Assembly (NCBI GenBank): GCA_037974335.1
Contig: CM075760.1
Coordinates: 39,026,182-39,090,181 of the forward strand
From: Prionace glauca
Lineage: Eukaryota > Chordata > Chondrichthyes > Carcharhiniformes > Carcharhinidae
Direction: 5' to 3'
DNA length: 64,000 nt
The stretch's first letter is position 1. Each line of letters opens with the position of its first letter. This document shows positions 43,541 to 55,298 of the stretch, piece after piece. A program made the translations under genes and the position numbers. Under the pieces are notes generated by a model. It was not told the origin of the DNA and searched no databases. It worked only from the letters and a program-made list of their open reading frames with translations.

Positions 43541-43689
43541 AAATATTTTAGCAGCGGTATCATTCTCATGAATCAGCATTGCAGCATTCCCGAACAAATA
43601 TACCATGTGAACTCAGGAACAAGGTATTGTCATTGATTTATAATAGGATGAATGCACTTTGCAACATTTTACCCCTGTGCTGTGACCTG

Positions 43690-44813
43690 TGAATACAGAG
43701 TTGGCTTAGCCATAAAAGACAGAGGGTGGCAGTGGAGGCGTCATTTTCTGATTGAAGTTCGGTGACTAGTGTTGTTCCAGACGGTTCTGTACTGGGGCTC
43801 CTGCTGTTTGTGATATGATTGAGAAGAAGATGTTGCTGGTCTGATTAGAAAGTTTGTGGATGAAACAAAGATTGCTGGAGTTGCCGACAGTGATGAGCAT
43901 TGTCAAGACAGATATATCTTTGGCAATGTTAATCATCATCTGCAACATAGGCAAGATATAGATAGGCTGGAAAATTGGGTGGAGAAATGGCAGATGGAAT
44001 TTAATCCTGAAGAATGAGAAGTGATGCATTTTGGCAGATTTAATAGGGTGGGGGGGGGGGAGGCTATACAATAAATGGCAGAACCATCAGGAGTATAGGC
44101 ACACAGAGGGACCTGGGTGTGCAAATCAACAGATCCTTAAAGGTGGCAACTCAGCTGGAAAAGATACTGAAGAAGGGATATGACATGCTTGCTTTTATTG
44201 GACTTGGCATAGAGTATAAACGTAGGCATACAATGTTGCAGTTATATAGAACGTTACTTAGACCACATTTGGATGACTGCATCCAGTTCTGGTGGTCACA
44301 TTAACAGAAGGTCGTGGAAGCTTTGAGAGAGTGCAGAAAAGGTTTACCAGGATGTTGCCTGGTATGGAGGGTCTTCGCTATGAGGTGAGATTCAGTAAGC
44401 TAGGGTTGTTCTTCCTGGAAAAAAGGGATGTTGACGGGCATAATAGAAGCTTATAAAATTATGAAGGGCATAGATAGGGTGAACAGTTGGAAGCTTTTTC
44501 CCAGGTGGAAGTGACAAACACAAAGTGTCACAAGTTCAAGGTAAGGGACGGGGGCAGGCGGCAAGGTTCAATACTGATATGCGTATTTTACACAGAGGGC
44601 AAAGGGGCCCGGAATGCACTACCAAACAAGGTGGTTGAGGCAGACACTTTAGGATCATTTAAGACTTATCCAAGACTTAGAGATAGCCACACGAATAGAC
44701 TGGAGATCGAGGGATACAACTAGATGGTCTAGTTAGGAACACATGATGGGTGCAAGCTTGGAGGGCCGAAGGCCCTGCTCCTGTGCTGTATTGTTATTTG
44801 TTCTTTTTTTTTT
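43690..44813 (+). mobile_element. Degraded CR1-like LINE in CH2-CH3 intron
   Basis: The plus strand has pieces of RT and C-terminal region (MQINRSLKVATQLEKILKK, LQLYRTLLRPHLDDC), the tail box GGAGGGCCGAAGGCCCTG and a T-rich end. It has many frame breaks and lies antisense to the Ig gene. Its end is only about 20 bp from the CH2 splice donor. Confidence 0.82.
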
Positions 44814-44833
44814 GCTAGGATTGAGACTCTTAC

Positions 44834-45166
44834 CCTGAGATTCGCTGATGTTCTGACTCTGAGTGAGCTCTTGATGTGTGACCTGGCAGGTATAAACCGC
44901 TTTGCTAAACCATTCCCGAGCGGAGACTGTCAGCCGACTGCTGGCCGAGAAGTTCCCGTTCACTTGACAGCCGGGAGAGGTGACAATTCCTGAATCCATG
45001 GGTTCCCCATTCTTCAGCCACTTCACCGTCATTGACTTTGGCTGGAAATCGATGATTGAACAGACGATAGTTGCAAATTTCCTGTTTGTGATTTCTTCAC
45101 TGGAACTCACGGTGAGGATAACAGTTGGGGGGATGTCACCTTCAACAAACACATGTTTAGATATTA
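44834..45166 (-). CDS. IgM CH2 exon
   Basis: Donor CTCAGG|GTAAGA. It encodes a C1-set domain with [10 protein letters not shown] and [10 protein letters not shown] (disulphide cysteines), VKWLKNG (Trp) and a third cysteine in SPGCQVNG. I chose the acceptor AACTTCAG|TAATATC at 45166 because a T-rich tract precedes it (333 nt). A second in-frame AG at 45139 would give 306 nt starting at [10 protein letters not shown]. Both keep phase with CH1 (carried T). Confidence 0.9.
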
Positions 45167-45239
45167 CTGAAGTTTCAATTGACAAGAAAAAAATAGTTCT
45201 TTCATTTTAACACCAGAGCTGCCCATTTGAGAATTGTAT

Positions 45240-45975
45240 CCCTGGTTTTGTTGAATTGGCAGGGGAATGGCGAATGGAATTCAACCGTCAAAAGTGCCAC
45301 GCAATGCATTTGGGGAGGGCAAACAAAGCAAGGGAATAGTGAACACAATTGGAGGTTGCGAGGGATTGCAAGATCTTGGGGTACATGCCCACAGGTCCTT
45401 GTGGATGGTAGGACAGCTGGAGAAGTTGATCAAGCAAGTATTTCGGATTAATTCCTCGAATATGTGAGGTATTGAATACAATATCAATGGTGCAATGATG
45501 GAGGTGTATAAAACACTAGTTAGGCTACGTTTGGATTTAGCTGCACCGTTCTGGCCACCATGTTGCAGGAATGACGAAATGACTCTGGAGAGAGATGAGG
45601 TTTACAGGAATATTGCCAGGGCCTGAGAATTGCAGCCATGGGGCGAGATTGGATAGGCAGGAATTGTTCTCCTTAGAAAAAAGAGGAGGCTGAGATGTGA
45701 CGTAATTGTGGTTCACAAAATTATAAGGAACGTAGGCAGAAATGATTCATTCCCCATGAGGAGGGCTCAATTTCCAGGGAACATGGTCTTTTCAAACGAA
45801 TCTGGATCTGCATCTCAAGTACTTTTACCTGCAAAGCTACGAAGCAAGGACGGCTGGAAAGTGGGTTTAAAATGCATGGCTAGTTTCTTTATTCTCACTT
45901 CTGGCCAGCAGAGACATGATGGGCTAAATGGCCTCTTTCTTCACCGTAACCTTTCGATGGTTCCCTGGTTCTGAG
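45240..45975 (+). mobile_element. Degraded LINE in CH1-CH2 intron
   Basis: The plus strand shows GGCGAATGGAATTCAACCG, GGTACATGCCCACAGGTCC and the tail-box-like GATGGGCTAAATGGCCTC. The coding frame is lost. Confidence 0.7.
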
Positions 45976-46112
45976 CAACTTTTCAGTCAGTAGACATTTA
46001 CCTGGATTTTACACAATTTAAATTTTTCAGAGTGCTACAAATCAGTTATAACTAAAGCTTTATACTGTTCAATCACAACGTCCCTCTCTTAGCCAGGTTT
46101 CACAACACTTAC

Positions 46113-46412
46113 ATGGTATTTTAACGCTCTTGACTGAGCCACTGTGTCGAACCTCGCAGTCAATATTGGGGCATTCTTCCGCTGAGTCGCTGATGGTTAA
46201 CTGGCTGCTCAGGGTGTAGGTTCCCTGCGTGTTTCTCACTGACGGGTAAGTCTTAAACCCTGTGGTGATCTGCTGCCCATTTCTCTTCCAGATCAGTTTG
46301 GTGACATCCGAAGCGTAATCCATCGCCAAACATCCGTAGGTGACCGAGCCGTCGGAGTTGTGTTGCTGACAGGAGGAGACCAGGCTGTAGAGAGTGGGTG
46401 AAGATGGTGTTG
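46113..46412 (-). CDS. IgM CH1 exon
   Basis: This exon is 300 nt; acceptor TTTTTTCCCAG, donor CCAT|GTAAGTG. With the G carried from JH it begins A-TPSSPTLYSLVSSCQQ and contains VTYGCLAMDY (first cysteine), LIWKRNG (Trp) and IDCEVRHSG (second cysteine). The SSC near the start is the usual light-chain-pairing cysteine position of IgM CH1, by family knowledge. Confidence 0.94.
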
Positions 46413-46519
46413 CTGGGAAAAAATAGGCGATTGAACAAGTCAGACTCTTATTTGTGTTTATTAAGTCATAAAACATGTTGCTACAAATATGTTTCTGTGT
46501 TCGATATAGCTCTTGGTGT

Positions 46520-46650
46520 TAAAGGGATCAAGAGATATGGGTAGTATGTATGATCAGGATATTGGTGAGCCATGATCAAAGTGAATAGCGAAGCAGTCTC
46601 AAAGGGATGAATGGCCTAGTGCAGCTTCTGTTTTCTATGCTTCTATCTCA
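46520..46650 (+). mobile_element. LINE 3'-end fragment in J-C intron
   Basis: AAAGGGATCAAGAGATATGG, GATGAATGGCCTAGTGC and TTTTCTATGCTTCTAT are a degraded LINE 3' end. Confidence 0.65.
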
Positions 46651-46984
46651 AACATTAAATAGAATTACGATCTTATCCTCATATTTCCGGATTAAAACCT
46701 ACATTCACCTTTGAGACTCCGTTCGTTCGATCAGTTGGGAATTGCTGTCTCTGTAGAAACTCATATCCCTGTCTCCACCTCTATCAGATTAGAAAAAAGG
46801 AAAAAAAATTCTGGTTTCCTCAAAATGACATATCATTCATTGGATTAACAGAGAAGAGCAAAGATTTTCTCCATTATTGATGCCACTATTTATTTATCAA
46901 ACAGCCCTTTGTGATGAGCCGGTATTTATCTCTCAAATAATAGCGCTCTGTGATGAAGAAATTTTCTCTTCATTCATATCATTC

Positions 46985-47103
46985 ACTCACCTGATGAGGG
47001 AGCTCCAAAAGCTCGCGATTCCAAATAAACCTATTGACTTTAACCTGGTGTTGTGAGAATCCTTACTGTGCCCACACCAACCTAACGCCGGCATCTCCAC
47101 GCT
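46985..47103. repeat. Dispersed repeat in J-C intron
   Basis: CCAAATAAACCTATTGAC, TTTAACCTGGTGTTGTGAG and AACGCCGGCATCTCCAC are a motif set I remember as common in cartilaginous fish DNA; the element class is not certain. Confidence 0.5.
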
Positions 47104-47419
47104 AATTTTGGAAATTGCCTGTGTTCAACCTGATTGATGCCCCTTCCTCTCTCCAACTCACTGCTTCTCACTCCACAAAACGAAGATTAGTGCCTTTGCT
47201 TCAAAAATATCTACATAATCTATACTTACTCAATGGCCAGGAAACTCTAAATGTGATTACAGATTCAAATAAATGCAACATTGACTAATTGAAGGATCAT
47301 ATACTAATAGTAAGAGTTGGCCATTCGGGCCCTGAAGTCTCCTCCATCATTCACGGAGATTACAGATCATCATTGTGGTGCGAGTTCGGTTTTGCATCTC
47401 CTCACTCAGCCCATCGATC

Positions 47420-48030
47420 GTCCACTCTCTGCCCATTTTCCCCAGCTTCTTGCACTTTTCCCGGGTTCTCTGCCATTCCTGATGGCTCATTTTCCCCTTT
47501 ACCTGACTCTGTGCACTTCCACCTGTCTCTCTACAATTCCCTCCAGCTCTGAGCCCTCTCCCTTGACTCTCTGCTCTTTTTCTCAGCTCACTACCCTTTC
47601 CATCAACTCCCTACCATTTTCCCCTCACTCTCTGCCCTTTCCCCTGGGCTCTCTGTGCTTTCTCTCGGCTATCGGCCCTTTCCCTTGGCTCTCTACCCTT
47701 CTCCCTGCCTCCCTGCCCTTTCCCTTGGCTCACTGCCCTTTCCCTTGGTTCTCTCCCCTTTCCCCAGTCTCTCTGTCCTTTCTCCCGCCTCTCTGCCTTT
47801 CTCCCATCTCTCTGCCTTTCTCCTGTCTCTCTGCCCTTTCTTCGGAATCTCTGCACTGTTCCCCCGGCTGTGTGCCCTTTCTGCCTGCTTTCTACACCCC
47901 CACCACCACCCCCTCGCTCCGGCTCTCTGCCCTTTCCCATGCCTCATGTTCTCCCCTGGTTCTTTGCCGTTGTCCCTTGTCCCGAGCCCCCAGCGATTCC
48001 CTCCAGCTCTCTGCACTCCCAGGACAAATA
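47420..48030 (-). repeat. Purine-rich, G-clustered repeat in J-C intron
   Basis: The coding (minus) strand is purine-rich over about 600 bp, with irregular repeats of AAAGGGCAGAGAGCC-like units about 20-30 bp long. Several AGCT motifs are present (for example near 47446, 47532, 47581, 48003). It lies between JH and CH1, where tetrapod heavy-chain genes carry switch regions. Confidence 0.75.
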
Positions 48031-48089
48031 CCACATTTGAATATCAAACTGCGACTTGAGATCTTTCTTCTCTCTCGTTGCAGACCTCC

Positions 48090-48640
48090 CCACACAGAGT
48101 CAGTGAGTGTGAGAGAGAGAATGTGAGTGCTCGAGGATGAGTGATTGAATGAGTGAGAATGAATGAGTGATGGTGTGTGAGTGACAGAAGGTGGGTAAGT
48201 GAGGGTGGGTGAGTGAAGTTCCATGAGTGAAGATGAGTGATTGAGGGTGAGTAAACGAGGGTATGTGAGAGAGGGTGGGTCAGTGATGGTGGCTGAATGT
48301 GTGAGTGAAGGTGAGTGAGTGATTGTCTGTGAGCTAGAATGAAAGAATGAGTGATTAGTGGGATGTGTGAATGAAGGGAATATGATTGAGGTTCTGAGTG
48401 AGGGACGTTTATTGTGTGTGGATAGCTGAGAGAGGGTGAGTACGAGAGGGTGAGTGCGAGAGGGTGGAAGAGTGATCAAGGGTGACTGAGTGAGTAAGTG
48501 TGAATGACGATGATCGAGTGAGGGTGAGTGAATGGGGTAAGTGGGGACGAGTGAGTGGGGATGCATGATTGGGGATGAATGTTTGGGGATGAATGAATGA
48601 GGTTGACTGAATGAGGGTGACTGAATGACGGTGACTGACC
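48090..48640. repeat. Degenerate GAGTGA repeat in J-C intron
   Basis: About 550 bp of GTGAGTGA and GGGTGAGTGA variants on the plus strand (TCACTCAC on the coding strand), directly upstream, in gene orientation, of the purine-rich block. Confidence 0.85.
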
Positions 48641-48916
48641 TACTTCTGACCTCATGTTGGATGGAATGTGTCATTGATGAAGCAATAGAAGATTGTTGGA
48701 CCCAGAACAGTTCCCTGCTGAACTCCTGCAGTGATATCTCAACTTAGATGTTTGACCTCCAACAACCATTACCATCGTGCTTTGTGCTAAATATAACTCC
48801 AAACAGAGAAGACTTTCCCGCCGAAACGTATTCACTTGAGATTTACTCGGGCTCCTCGATCCCACCCTCATTCCAATTTTATGGTGGGGTGGGGGGGGGA
48901 GGTGGTGGTGGGGGGT

Positions 48917-49225
48917 GAGGTGGCACAGTGATTAGCGCTGCTGCGTCACTGTTGAATTCCCGATATGGGTTATCGTTTGTGGAGTTAGTAAATTCACCCC
49001 GTGTCTGCTTGGGTTTCCTTCGGGTGCTCCTGTTTCCTTCCAAAGTCCAAAGATGTGCGGATTCGGTGGATTGACCATGCTAAATTGCCCCATTAGTTTC
49101 ACGGAACTAGTTAGAGTAAATACATGTGGTTTTGGGAATAGGCTTTGGTGGGATTCTGTTGGTGCAGACTCGATGTGCTGAATGCCCCCCTTCTGCACTG
49201 TAGGATGCTATGATTCTATTCTATG
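48917..49225 (+). mobile_element. tRNA-headed V-SINE in J-C intron
   Basis: The head is GGTGGCACAGTGATTAGCGC. The V-core is GGGTTTCCTTCGGGTGCTCC. Then GATTGACCATGCTAAATTGCC and the 3' end CTATGATTCTATTCTATG. Orientation is opposite to the Ig gene. Confidence 0.8.
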
Positions 49226-49249
49226 AAGTCAAGGATAATCACTCCCACG

Positions 49250-49790
49250 TATGTGTGATGGAAAGTGTGTAAGAGGGTGTTTGTGTGTTTGTGCGCGCGC
49301 ATGTGTGTGTGTGTCTGTGTGTGTGTGAGAGAGAGAGATGCGTGTGCAAAAGGCTTTAGAGAGTGTATGTGAGACAACAGCGTTTGTGACAGAGTGTGGG
49401 AGAGAGAGTGTGTTTACGAGAGCGTGAGGCTGTGCTGATGTGAGTGTGTGTGTCTGCGTGGAAGAAAGAATGTGTGTGGGGAGTGTGCGTGTGAATGCTT
49501 TTGTGTATGAGGGTATGAGAGACTGATTGAGAGAGCGAGAGTTTGTATTTGTATTTGTAGTGGATGTAGACAGTGAGAGAAAGAGAATGTGTATTGGTGT
49601 GTGAGAGAGATCATATCAGAGAAAAAGTAAGTGTGCACATGTATGTGCGTATGTGTGAGAGAATATGCGAGTGTGTATGCGTGTATTTATGTGTGTGGCA
49701 GTGTGTGATGTGTGTAAGTCTCTATCTGGCTGATTCAGTCTGGAAAAACACAATCACTCCACACATACTCACCCACTCACACAGTCAGTG
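49250..49790. repeat. Degenerate TG/GA low-complexity region
   Basis: About 540 bp of GTGTGT and GAGAGA variants. Reading frames here are by-products. Confidence 0.85.
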
Positions 49791-49984
49791 GGAGTGACAA
49801 GTGAACACAACACGGACTGCGGGACAAGGGCTGGAAAAACATTTAAATCGTTCACAAGTCAGTCACAATTAAATAATTTCCTCTTTCCTCAATGGCCGAA
49901 ATTTGTAAAAACTCAAGAAATTTGGCACAACCCAAGACAAAGCCATCCACAAGATTATCCGCCCCCTCATTCACTATATTCACT

Positions 49985-50320
49985 CTCTCCCATCACTAAG
50001 AAAGCAGTGTCAGCAGTTTGTATTATATACAACATTCACTGCAGCAACTCACCAAGGCTCACCGTCCAAACCCGCTGTCTTTACATCCTAACAGGACAAA
50101 GGCAGTAGCCACATATGAACGCTATCACCTACAAGCTCCCCGCCAAAACATACACCATCCCGACGTGAAACAATATTTCAGTGCATTCATAGTCACTGGA
50201 GCTTCCTGTCTAACAGCACGGCGAGTGCCTGCAGCATATGGATTGCAGTCATTTAAGGATGCTTCACATCAACACTTTCTGAAGGAACGATTAGGGAAGA
50301 TTACAAATTCTGGCCGAGCA
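49985..50320 (+). mobile_element. Non-CR1 LINE 3' fragment in J-C intron
   Basis: The plus strand holds CAACTCACCAAGGCTCACC, CCATCCCGACGTGAAAC and a C-terminal-like block (KAVSAVCIIYNIHCSNSPRL in one frame). It is the same family as 61856-62335. Frame broken. Confidence 0.6.
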
Positions 50321-50879
50321 AATGACTCGAAAATGCCTTTAGAAAACTAATAATAATGAATTTGACCCTTCATCTGTCATACTGAACAGTTCACGGACTG
50401 CTGTAGTAGGCAGCACAATATAGTAAATCTCACTTTGCATTTGTTCATCGAACATTCCCAAGGCCAATGCATCACTGCTTAAAAATCATCCAATTCTCCC
50501 TCTACAGTTTGAAGTTTCTGCTCTCTCTGATGGTCGCAATATGCTTCAGGGATCTCATTTCTGAGACGCCAAGTCAAACATCAAGTCAAACTCCCATTTT
50601 TCACGGATACAAGTGTATTAAAGAAATAAATCAAATTTCGCTCCCTGTAATTCAGCAGAAGGGACCAGAAGGTTTCGCACCAGCCAGGCAGACTCCTGGT
50701 CCCAACACAATGGCCACGCGCACAGAAACTGAACAGACACAAACAGTGCAACAGCCGAGTTCCCAGCAGAAAGATCTGTTCAATCTGTCAATTTCAATCT
50801 GTTCAATCTGTAAATTTAATTGTTGGATTTTCATTGATCAATGGTCAACTTACAACAGAAACATCAATAACCTATTTTA

Positions 50880-53800
50880 AATTAAACTGATATTCATTTC
50901 AAGACTCCATTCGACTTTTAATTATTTCGCTGTGTCACTTCTCGAAAACTATGTAAAAATATAACTTCGCTGAAAATGAGCAATCTCAAATAACAGACTA
51001 ACGTCAGTTCAATGTCCATAACAGAGATGCAGTGACACAATAACAGTTCAATGTCCCTAACAGAGATACAGTGACACAGTAACAGTTCAAGGTCCCTAAC
51101 AGAGATGCAGTGACACTGTAACAGTTCAATGTCCGTAACAGATATGCGGTGACACAATAAGTAGTAAACAAACCAAGAAACATTTACATTGATAAATGAA
51201 TAAATCATTGCCTGATTCTATTTAATTTCTTAAATATAATCAACAAAATAATCAAGGCAAAACACTTTATCGAGCTGAGCACAGCTGAGTAAAAGAATGT
51301 TTTGTTTCTGAATTCATTTTCAATACAACTAAATATTCTGTAAAATGGATGATACTTTGCACGCCAGTGCAATATTCAAGGTAATTTGATTTAAATTAAT
51401 TAGCATCAATATTATATTTTAAGTTATTGTTAATTGTCAGTTAGTTCTTCTGCCAGCTGATTTGTACTCTGTAATAAAATGAGCTTTCAATCATTCAAAA
51501 CATGCTTCTGTCCCCAACATTGTTAAATAATTAGGTTACAATTAAATCTCAATGTTAAACAATAATTACAAATTACTGAATGGAAACATTCAAACATCTG
51601 CCATTCATTTACTTAAATCTAATCACATTGTAATGTTTTACTTTTACCACAGATAATTTATTATAACGGAGAACCGTGTTAAAAATGCAGACTTCACACT
51701 TTGTATAGACTGCAACGGCCTGGCCAATATTATTGAAATCAATAATACTGGTTCCTAGATTTAGTAATTTAGACCTTCCATATAATTTAATTACTGAACA
51801 CATTGTTTAATTTAAGAAGATCTGAATTAAACAGTGCAAACACAGAGAGGACAACTGATTCAAATCCTCTGCAACATTGAAACATGATGCAGAATATAAG
51901 TGCAGACTTTTTCTTCATTATAATATTTAATAAGATTTTAACATAAGTTTCTGATAGAATCAATTATTCTATTTTGTCATTTATTCTTCCCATAATTCTA
52001 TGTTTAGCAGTAATGGGAGACATAATATTATACAATTTTTATAGTATTTATCTTATAATGTTTTATATAAATTAATCTTTTTGAATTTCAAGCATTAACT
52101 TGTCAATTTCTCGCCAGTTTCTGTTGACACTTTACCAGTATTCAAACGCAATCATATAAACAATTACTTGAGTGTCAGCGAATTCCATCTGTCAGAAAAC
52201 CTTCGCTCTGTCAAATGTATTTAAGCTGTTTGATTCGAATTGATCAAGGCCAAATTACAACAACAAAGTAATCAATAAAAAAATTAATTAACCTGATGTT
52301 CATTTTAAAACTCCCTTTGCCTTTTAACTATCTCTCACCGTCGGTCTCAAATCCTCAAAAAAAACTGGGCAAAAATGTATTTTTTTTCTGAAAATGAGCA
52401 CATCAAATATAACGGATTCAGGGTAGTGTAATGTTCCTATCAGAGATACAGTGAATTGTAATTCATGTTTTATTTTAATATGTAAGCATCAGTTAAGATG
52501 AATAAAATGTCCTAACATATTTATTTTACTTTCCCGAAACTTTTTTGCTTTATCCCTACAATATTCAAACGCAGTTTTATTTTCATTTAGTCAGGACCGC
52601 TCAGTGTCACTGAGTTGAAACAATGCAAAAAGCAATTGAGGAACATCAAATCATTTCACAAATTTTGAGATGAGATTAGTAATTAATTATCTCGGTATAT
52701 AATTTAAAAAAAACTTTGACGGAGTAATCTGGTTGCAACTGCATAGAAAAAACAAAATGTAATAATCGGATACGAAAATTGCCAAAAAGCAGCGGCTTCT
52801 GGAATTGTGACAAAATACGTCCAGTCTGGAAAATTTTCTGGTCATTTTAGTTGCGTGAAAAGCACAGCAGAACTTTTAAACGGGATAACTGCTAAATTAT
52901 TAACATCAAATAATCTTAGGTGAATATGGAGTTATGTTACCGATTAATAATTGTTTGTTTTATATTAATTTTACTACTAAACTTGTTAATGAGAAGTTTG
53001 TGATTGCAGCATAGACTGGGTGTCCGAATGAGCGTTGTAAGTAATGATTTACTTGAATCTTGTAAGCGTTAGCTAAAATTTATATATAAAAACGATATCT
53101 TTTAGTTTTTTTTCCAAACATGCTTGTTTTCTCCCTACAAGGATTTTCGAATTCCAAGATTGTTTGCATTCAACCAGAAAACATCTAAGCTCTCAATGAC
53201 ACCGAATTTAAAGAATGCAGAAATAATGCCCTAAAGCCAAACCATTTCACAAATTTTAAACATTCATTGTGACTGCACCACAGAAACTGCTCAGCAGAAA
53301 CACAACAAAACACATCAATGAGGGAAAGAATCTGTTTCATGGAAAAGCAGCTCAATTATCCATTTAACAGAATCAAATGTAACATTGCAAAAAAATTTCA
53401 ATATCGAATCGAGCAAACCAGCTCTTAACCAATTACTAAAGTAAACAGAAATCTGGAATAATAGCAATGACATTGCGAGGAGGTGGAATACGCCCAACGA
53501 ATTAGCATAACAACTTTATCACATTTTATTCATATTGGATCATATTTCAAACATATTTAAACATGTGGATGGTAAAAGTTCCAGCCATCAAATGCCACCG
53601 AGATTAAACATTGCAGGTACCCCAAATTCTGAATGCAGAGACAAAATATGTTCTGAACGAGTGGCGTAAAGCGTTATCACTTAAGTTTTTTTTAAAAAAT
53701 ACAAAGACAATAAAACCTGTCTGTTTCCTGCCTGCAGTCATGCGTCAAGAAGTTGCAAACCCACAGAATGTTGTTATTCAATAACAAAGCGTGTCAATAA

Positions 53801-54480
53801 CAAATAACAGCTCAGTGTCACTGAGTTCAAAAATGCAAAAACGCGAAATTAATTCACAAAGTTTACGTATTTAAAGTCATCCAGATTCATAATGTTCTCA
53901 CCAGAAAAAAGAACGCATCACTGAGAGACTGAACCCCTCTTCATACAGAAGCAGCAGAGTTCTGCAAATGTAACATTTACAGAAATGTTGAAAATAAATT
54001 CAAGCCAATTCGCAATTCACCAAAGTAATTAATGTTTACAATAACCCGAAAATATTGCATAGCAGCACCAGCATTGTGAGTGAGTGGAATGTTTTCATTG
54101 GATAAATTTAGAAATTTTAGAACTTTATTAAAAAATATTGCGTTGGATTTCAAACACTTTTGCAGTAGATGGTACAAACCGCAGCCACTAGATGTCGCCG
54201 AGATTAAACATTGCAGAAACGCTGAATTGTTGAACCAACGTTCAGTTTTTAAAGTAAGCCACACAGTAACCTCAACAGACAAACACAAAATCACAACAAC
54301 TTGGGATTGAATCCCTCAGCAGCCCCTATTGTCAAGAAACAGCGGAATTCTAAAACCCCTTTGCAACAGAATCACAAGAAACGTTGTTAAAATTCTCAAT
54401 AGAGAATCCACCAAACCCATATTTAAGTAAACAGATAAATTATTAGTATAGATAAAAATATAAAACAAAATAACATGTAA
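50880..54480 (-). repeat. AT-rich array of diverged repeats in J-C intron
   Basis: AT-rich DNA next to JH with repeated blocks. A TCAGTGTCACTGAGTT-like block with following AATGCA recurs in diverged form near 52597, 53197, 53585, 53813 and 54187. A second block (50890-51050) recurs at 52300-52455 (CTGAAAATGAGCA, CAGAGATACAGTGA). A CTCF-like CCACTAGATGTCGCC lies at 54184-54198. No coding frame. Confidence 0.6.
51005..51160. repeat. 39-bp minisatellite, four copies
   Basis: CAGTTCAATGTCC...AACAGAGATGCAGTGACAC repeats at 51005, 51044, 51083 and 51122. It expands a block found once at 52430-52455. Confidence 0.88.
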
Positions 54481-54511
54481 ACCAGTTACTCAATAAGTGC
54501 ATGGTTCTTAC

Positions 54512-54559
54512 CTGCAGCCACCGTCACCATGGTCCCTTGACCCCAGTAACCAAAATAAT
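54512..54559 (-). CDS. JH segment
   Basis: This has 48 nt encoding YFGYWGQGTMVTVAA with the WGxG motif. It is followed by donor GCAG|GTAAGA, and the carried G fits CH1. It starts right after the RSS heptamer CACTGTG. Confidence 0.96.
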
Positions 54560-54598
54560 CACAGTGTCACATTCCGTAGGCTGTGTCATACAATAACC
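54560..54598 (-). other. JH 23-bp recombination signal
   Basis: Nonamer GGTTATTGT (54598-54590), 23-bp spacer, consensus heptamer CACTGTG (54566-54560) next to JH. Confidence 0.93.
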
Positions 54599-54923
54599 GT
54601 CCCTGCACAAAATATGCACTAAACCACCATTATTTTAAATATCCACAAACCAGAGGAAAATCAATGTCAATTAATGTTCATTAAATTATAATTGTATTTC
54701 TGGACACCATTCGCCATTCATAAATCACCCTAAAGTTGTATATTTCACACAGTTACGCATGAACATGTTATTGAAAACACCAACTGACAAATGAGTAATT
54801 ATCAAGATTTTCCATGTTCATTCTTGTCCTGTGGTCAGTGCTGGACGTAAACAATATTGTACTCTGATTAAAGGTGGAATTTAAAAGTTGTATTGTTCCA
54901 GCCTCAATCAATTGGTGCTGAGG

Positions 54924-54991
54924 GGTTTTTGTCTTGACAGTAACTGCTGTGCCACCCAGTGATCACAGTGAGACACAGCATGTCAAATACT
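54924..54991 (-). CDS. D2 segment with 12-bp signals on both sides
   Basis: The coding part is ATCACTGGGTGG (54963-54952). The 5' signal is nonamer AGTATTTGA, 12-bp spacer, heptamer CACTGTG. The 3' signal is heptamer CACAGCA, 12-bp spacer, perfect nonamer ACAAAAACC. Two 12-bp signals fit the shark D2 position between a 22-bp D1 signal and a 23-bp JH signal. Frames read ITGW, SLG or HWV. Confidence 0.9.
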
Positions 54992-55298
54992 GAGGCAGGC
55001 TGTTAACTGTAAAATACAGACAATTAATTTCACTGCAATTTCAAAAGCCTGTGTCCATCTCGTTAAGAGTAGGTCAGTGAGATATTTCATTGTTTTACTT
55101 GTCATTGTATTGATAAAGGGGGTTAGAATCTTTTACACTCACTGTGCACATTCAGCATGTAAATCAATAACAATAAAGTTGAAGTATTTTATATCTTTAA
55201 AAAAAATGCTGCTTCTACCTATTATTTTGTTGAACCCTCATTTAGTCTGGCATTCGGCAGTGCCACTGATGATAAATTTATGCAAAGTCTTTCTCTGA

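Noticed and set aside
47317-48126. 269-codon frame rich in Ser, Pro and Leu
   Set aside because: It lies wholly in the pyrimidine-rich repeat of the J-C intron; all frames there stay open because of composition.
47892-48674. 260-codon frame rich in His, Ser and Thr
   Set aside because: It comes from the TCACTCA repeat on the minus strand. No conserved motif.
55120-55180. Possible third D segment at CACTGTG near 55143
   Set aside because: The nonamer at the right spacing matches only about five of nine bases and no opposite signal was found. D1 and D2 already explain the locus.
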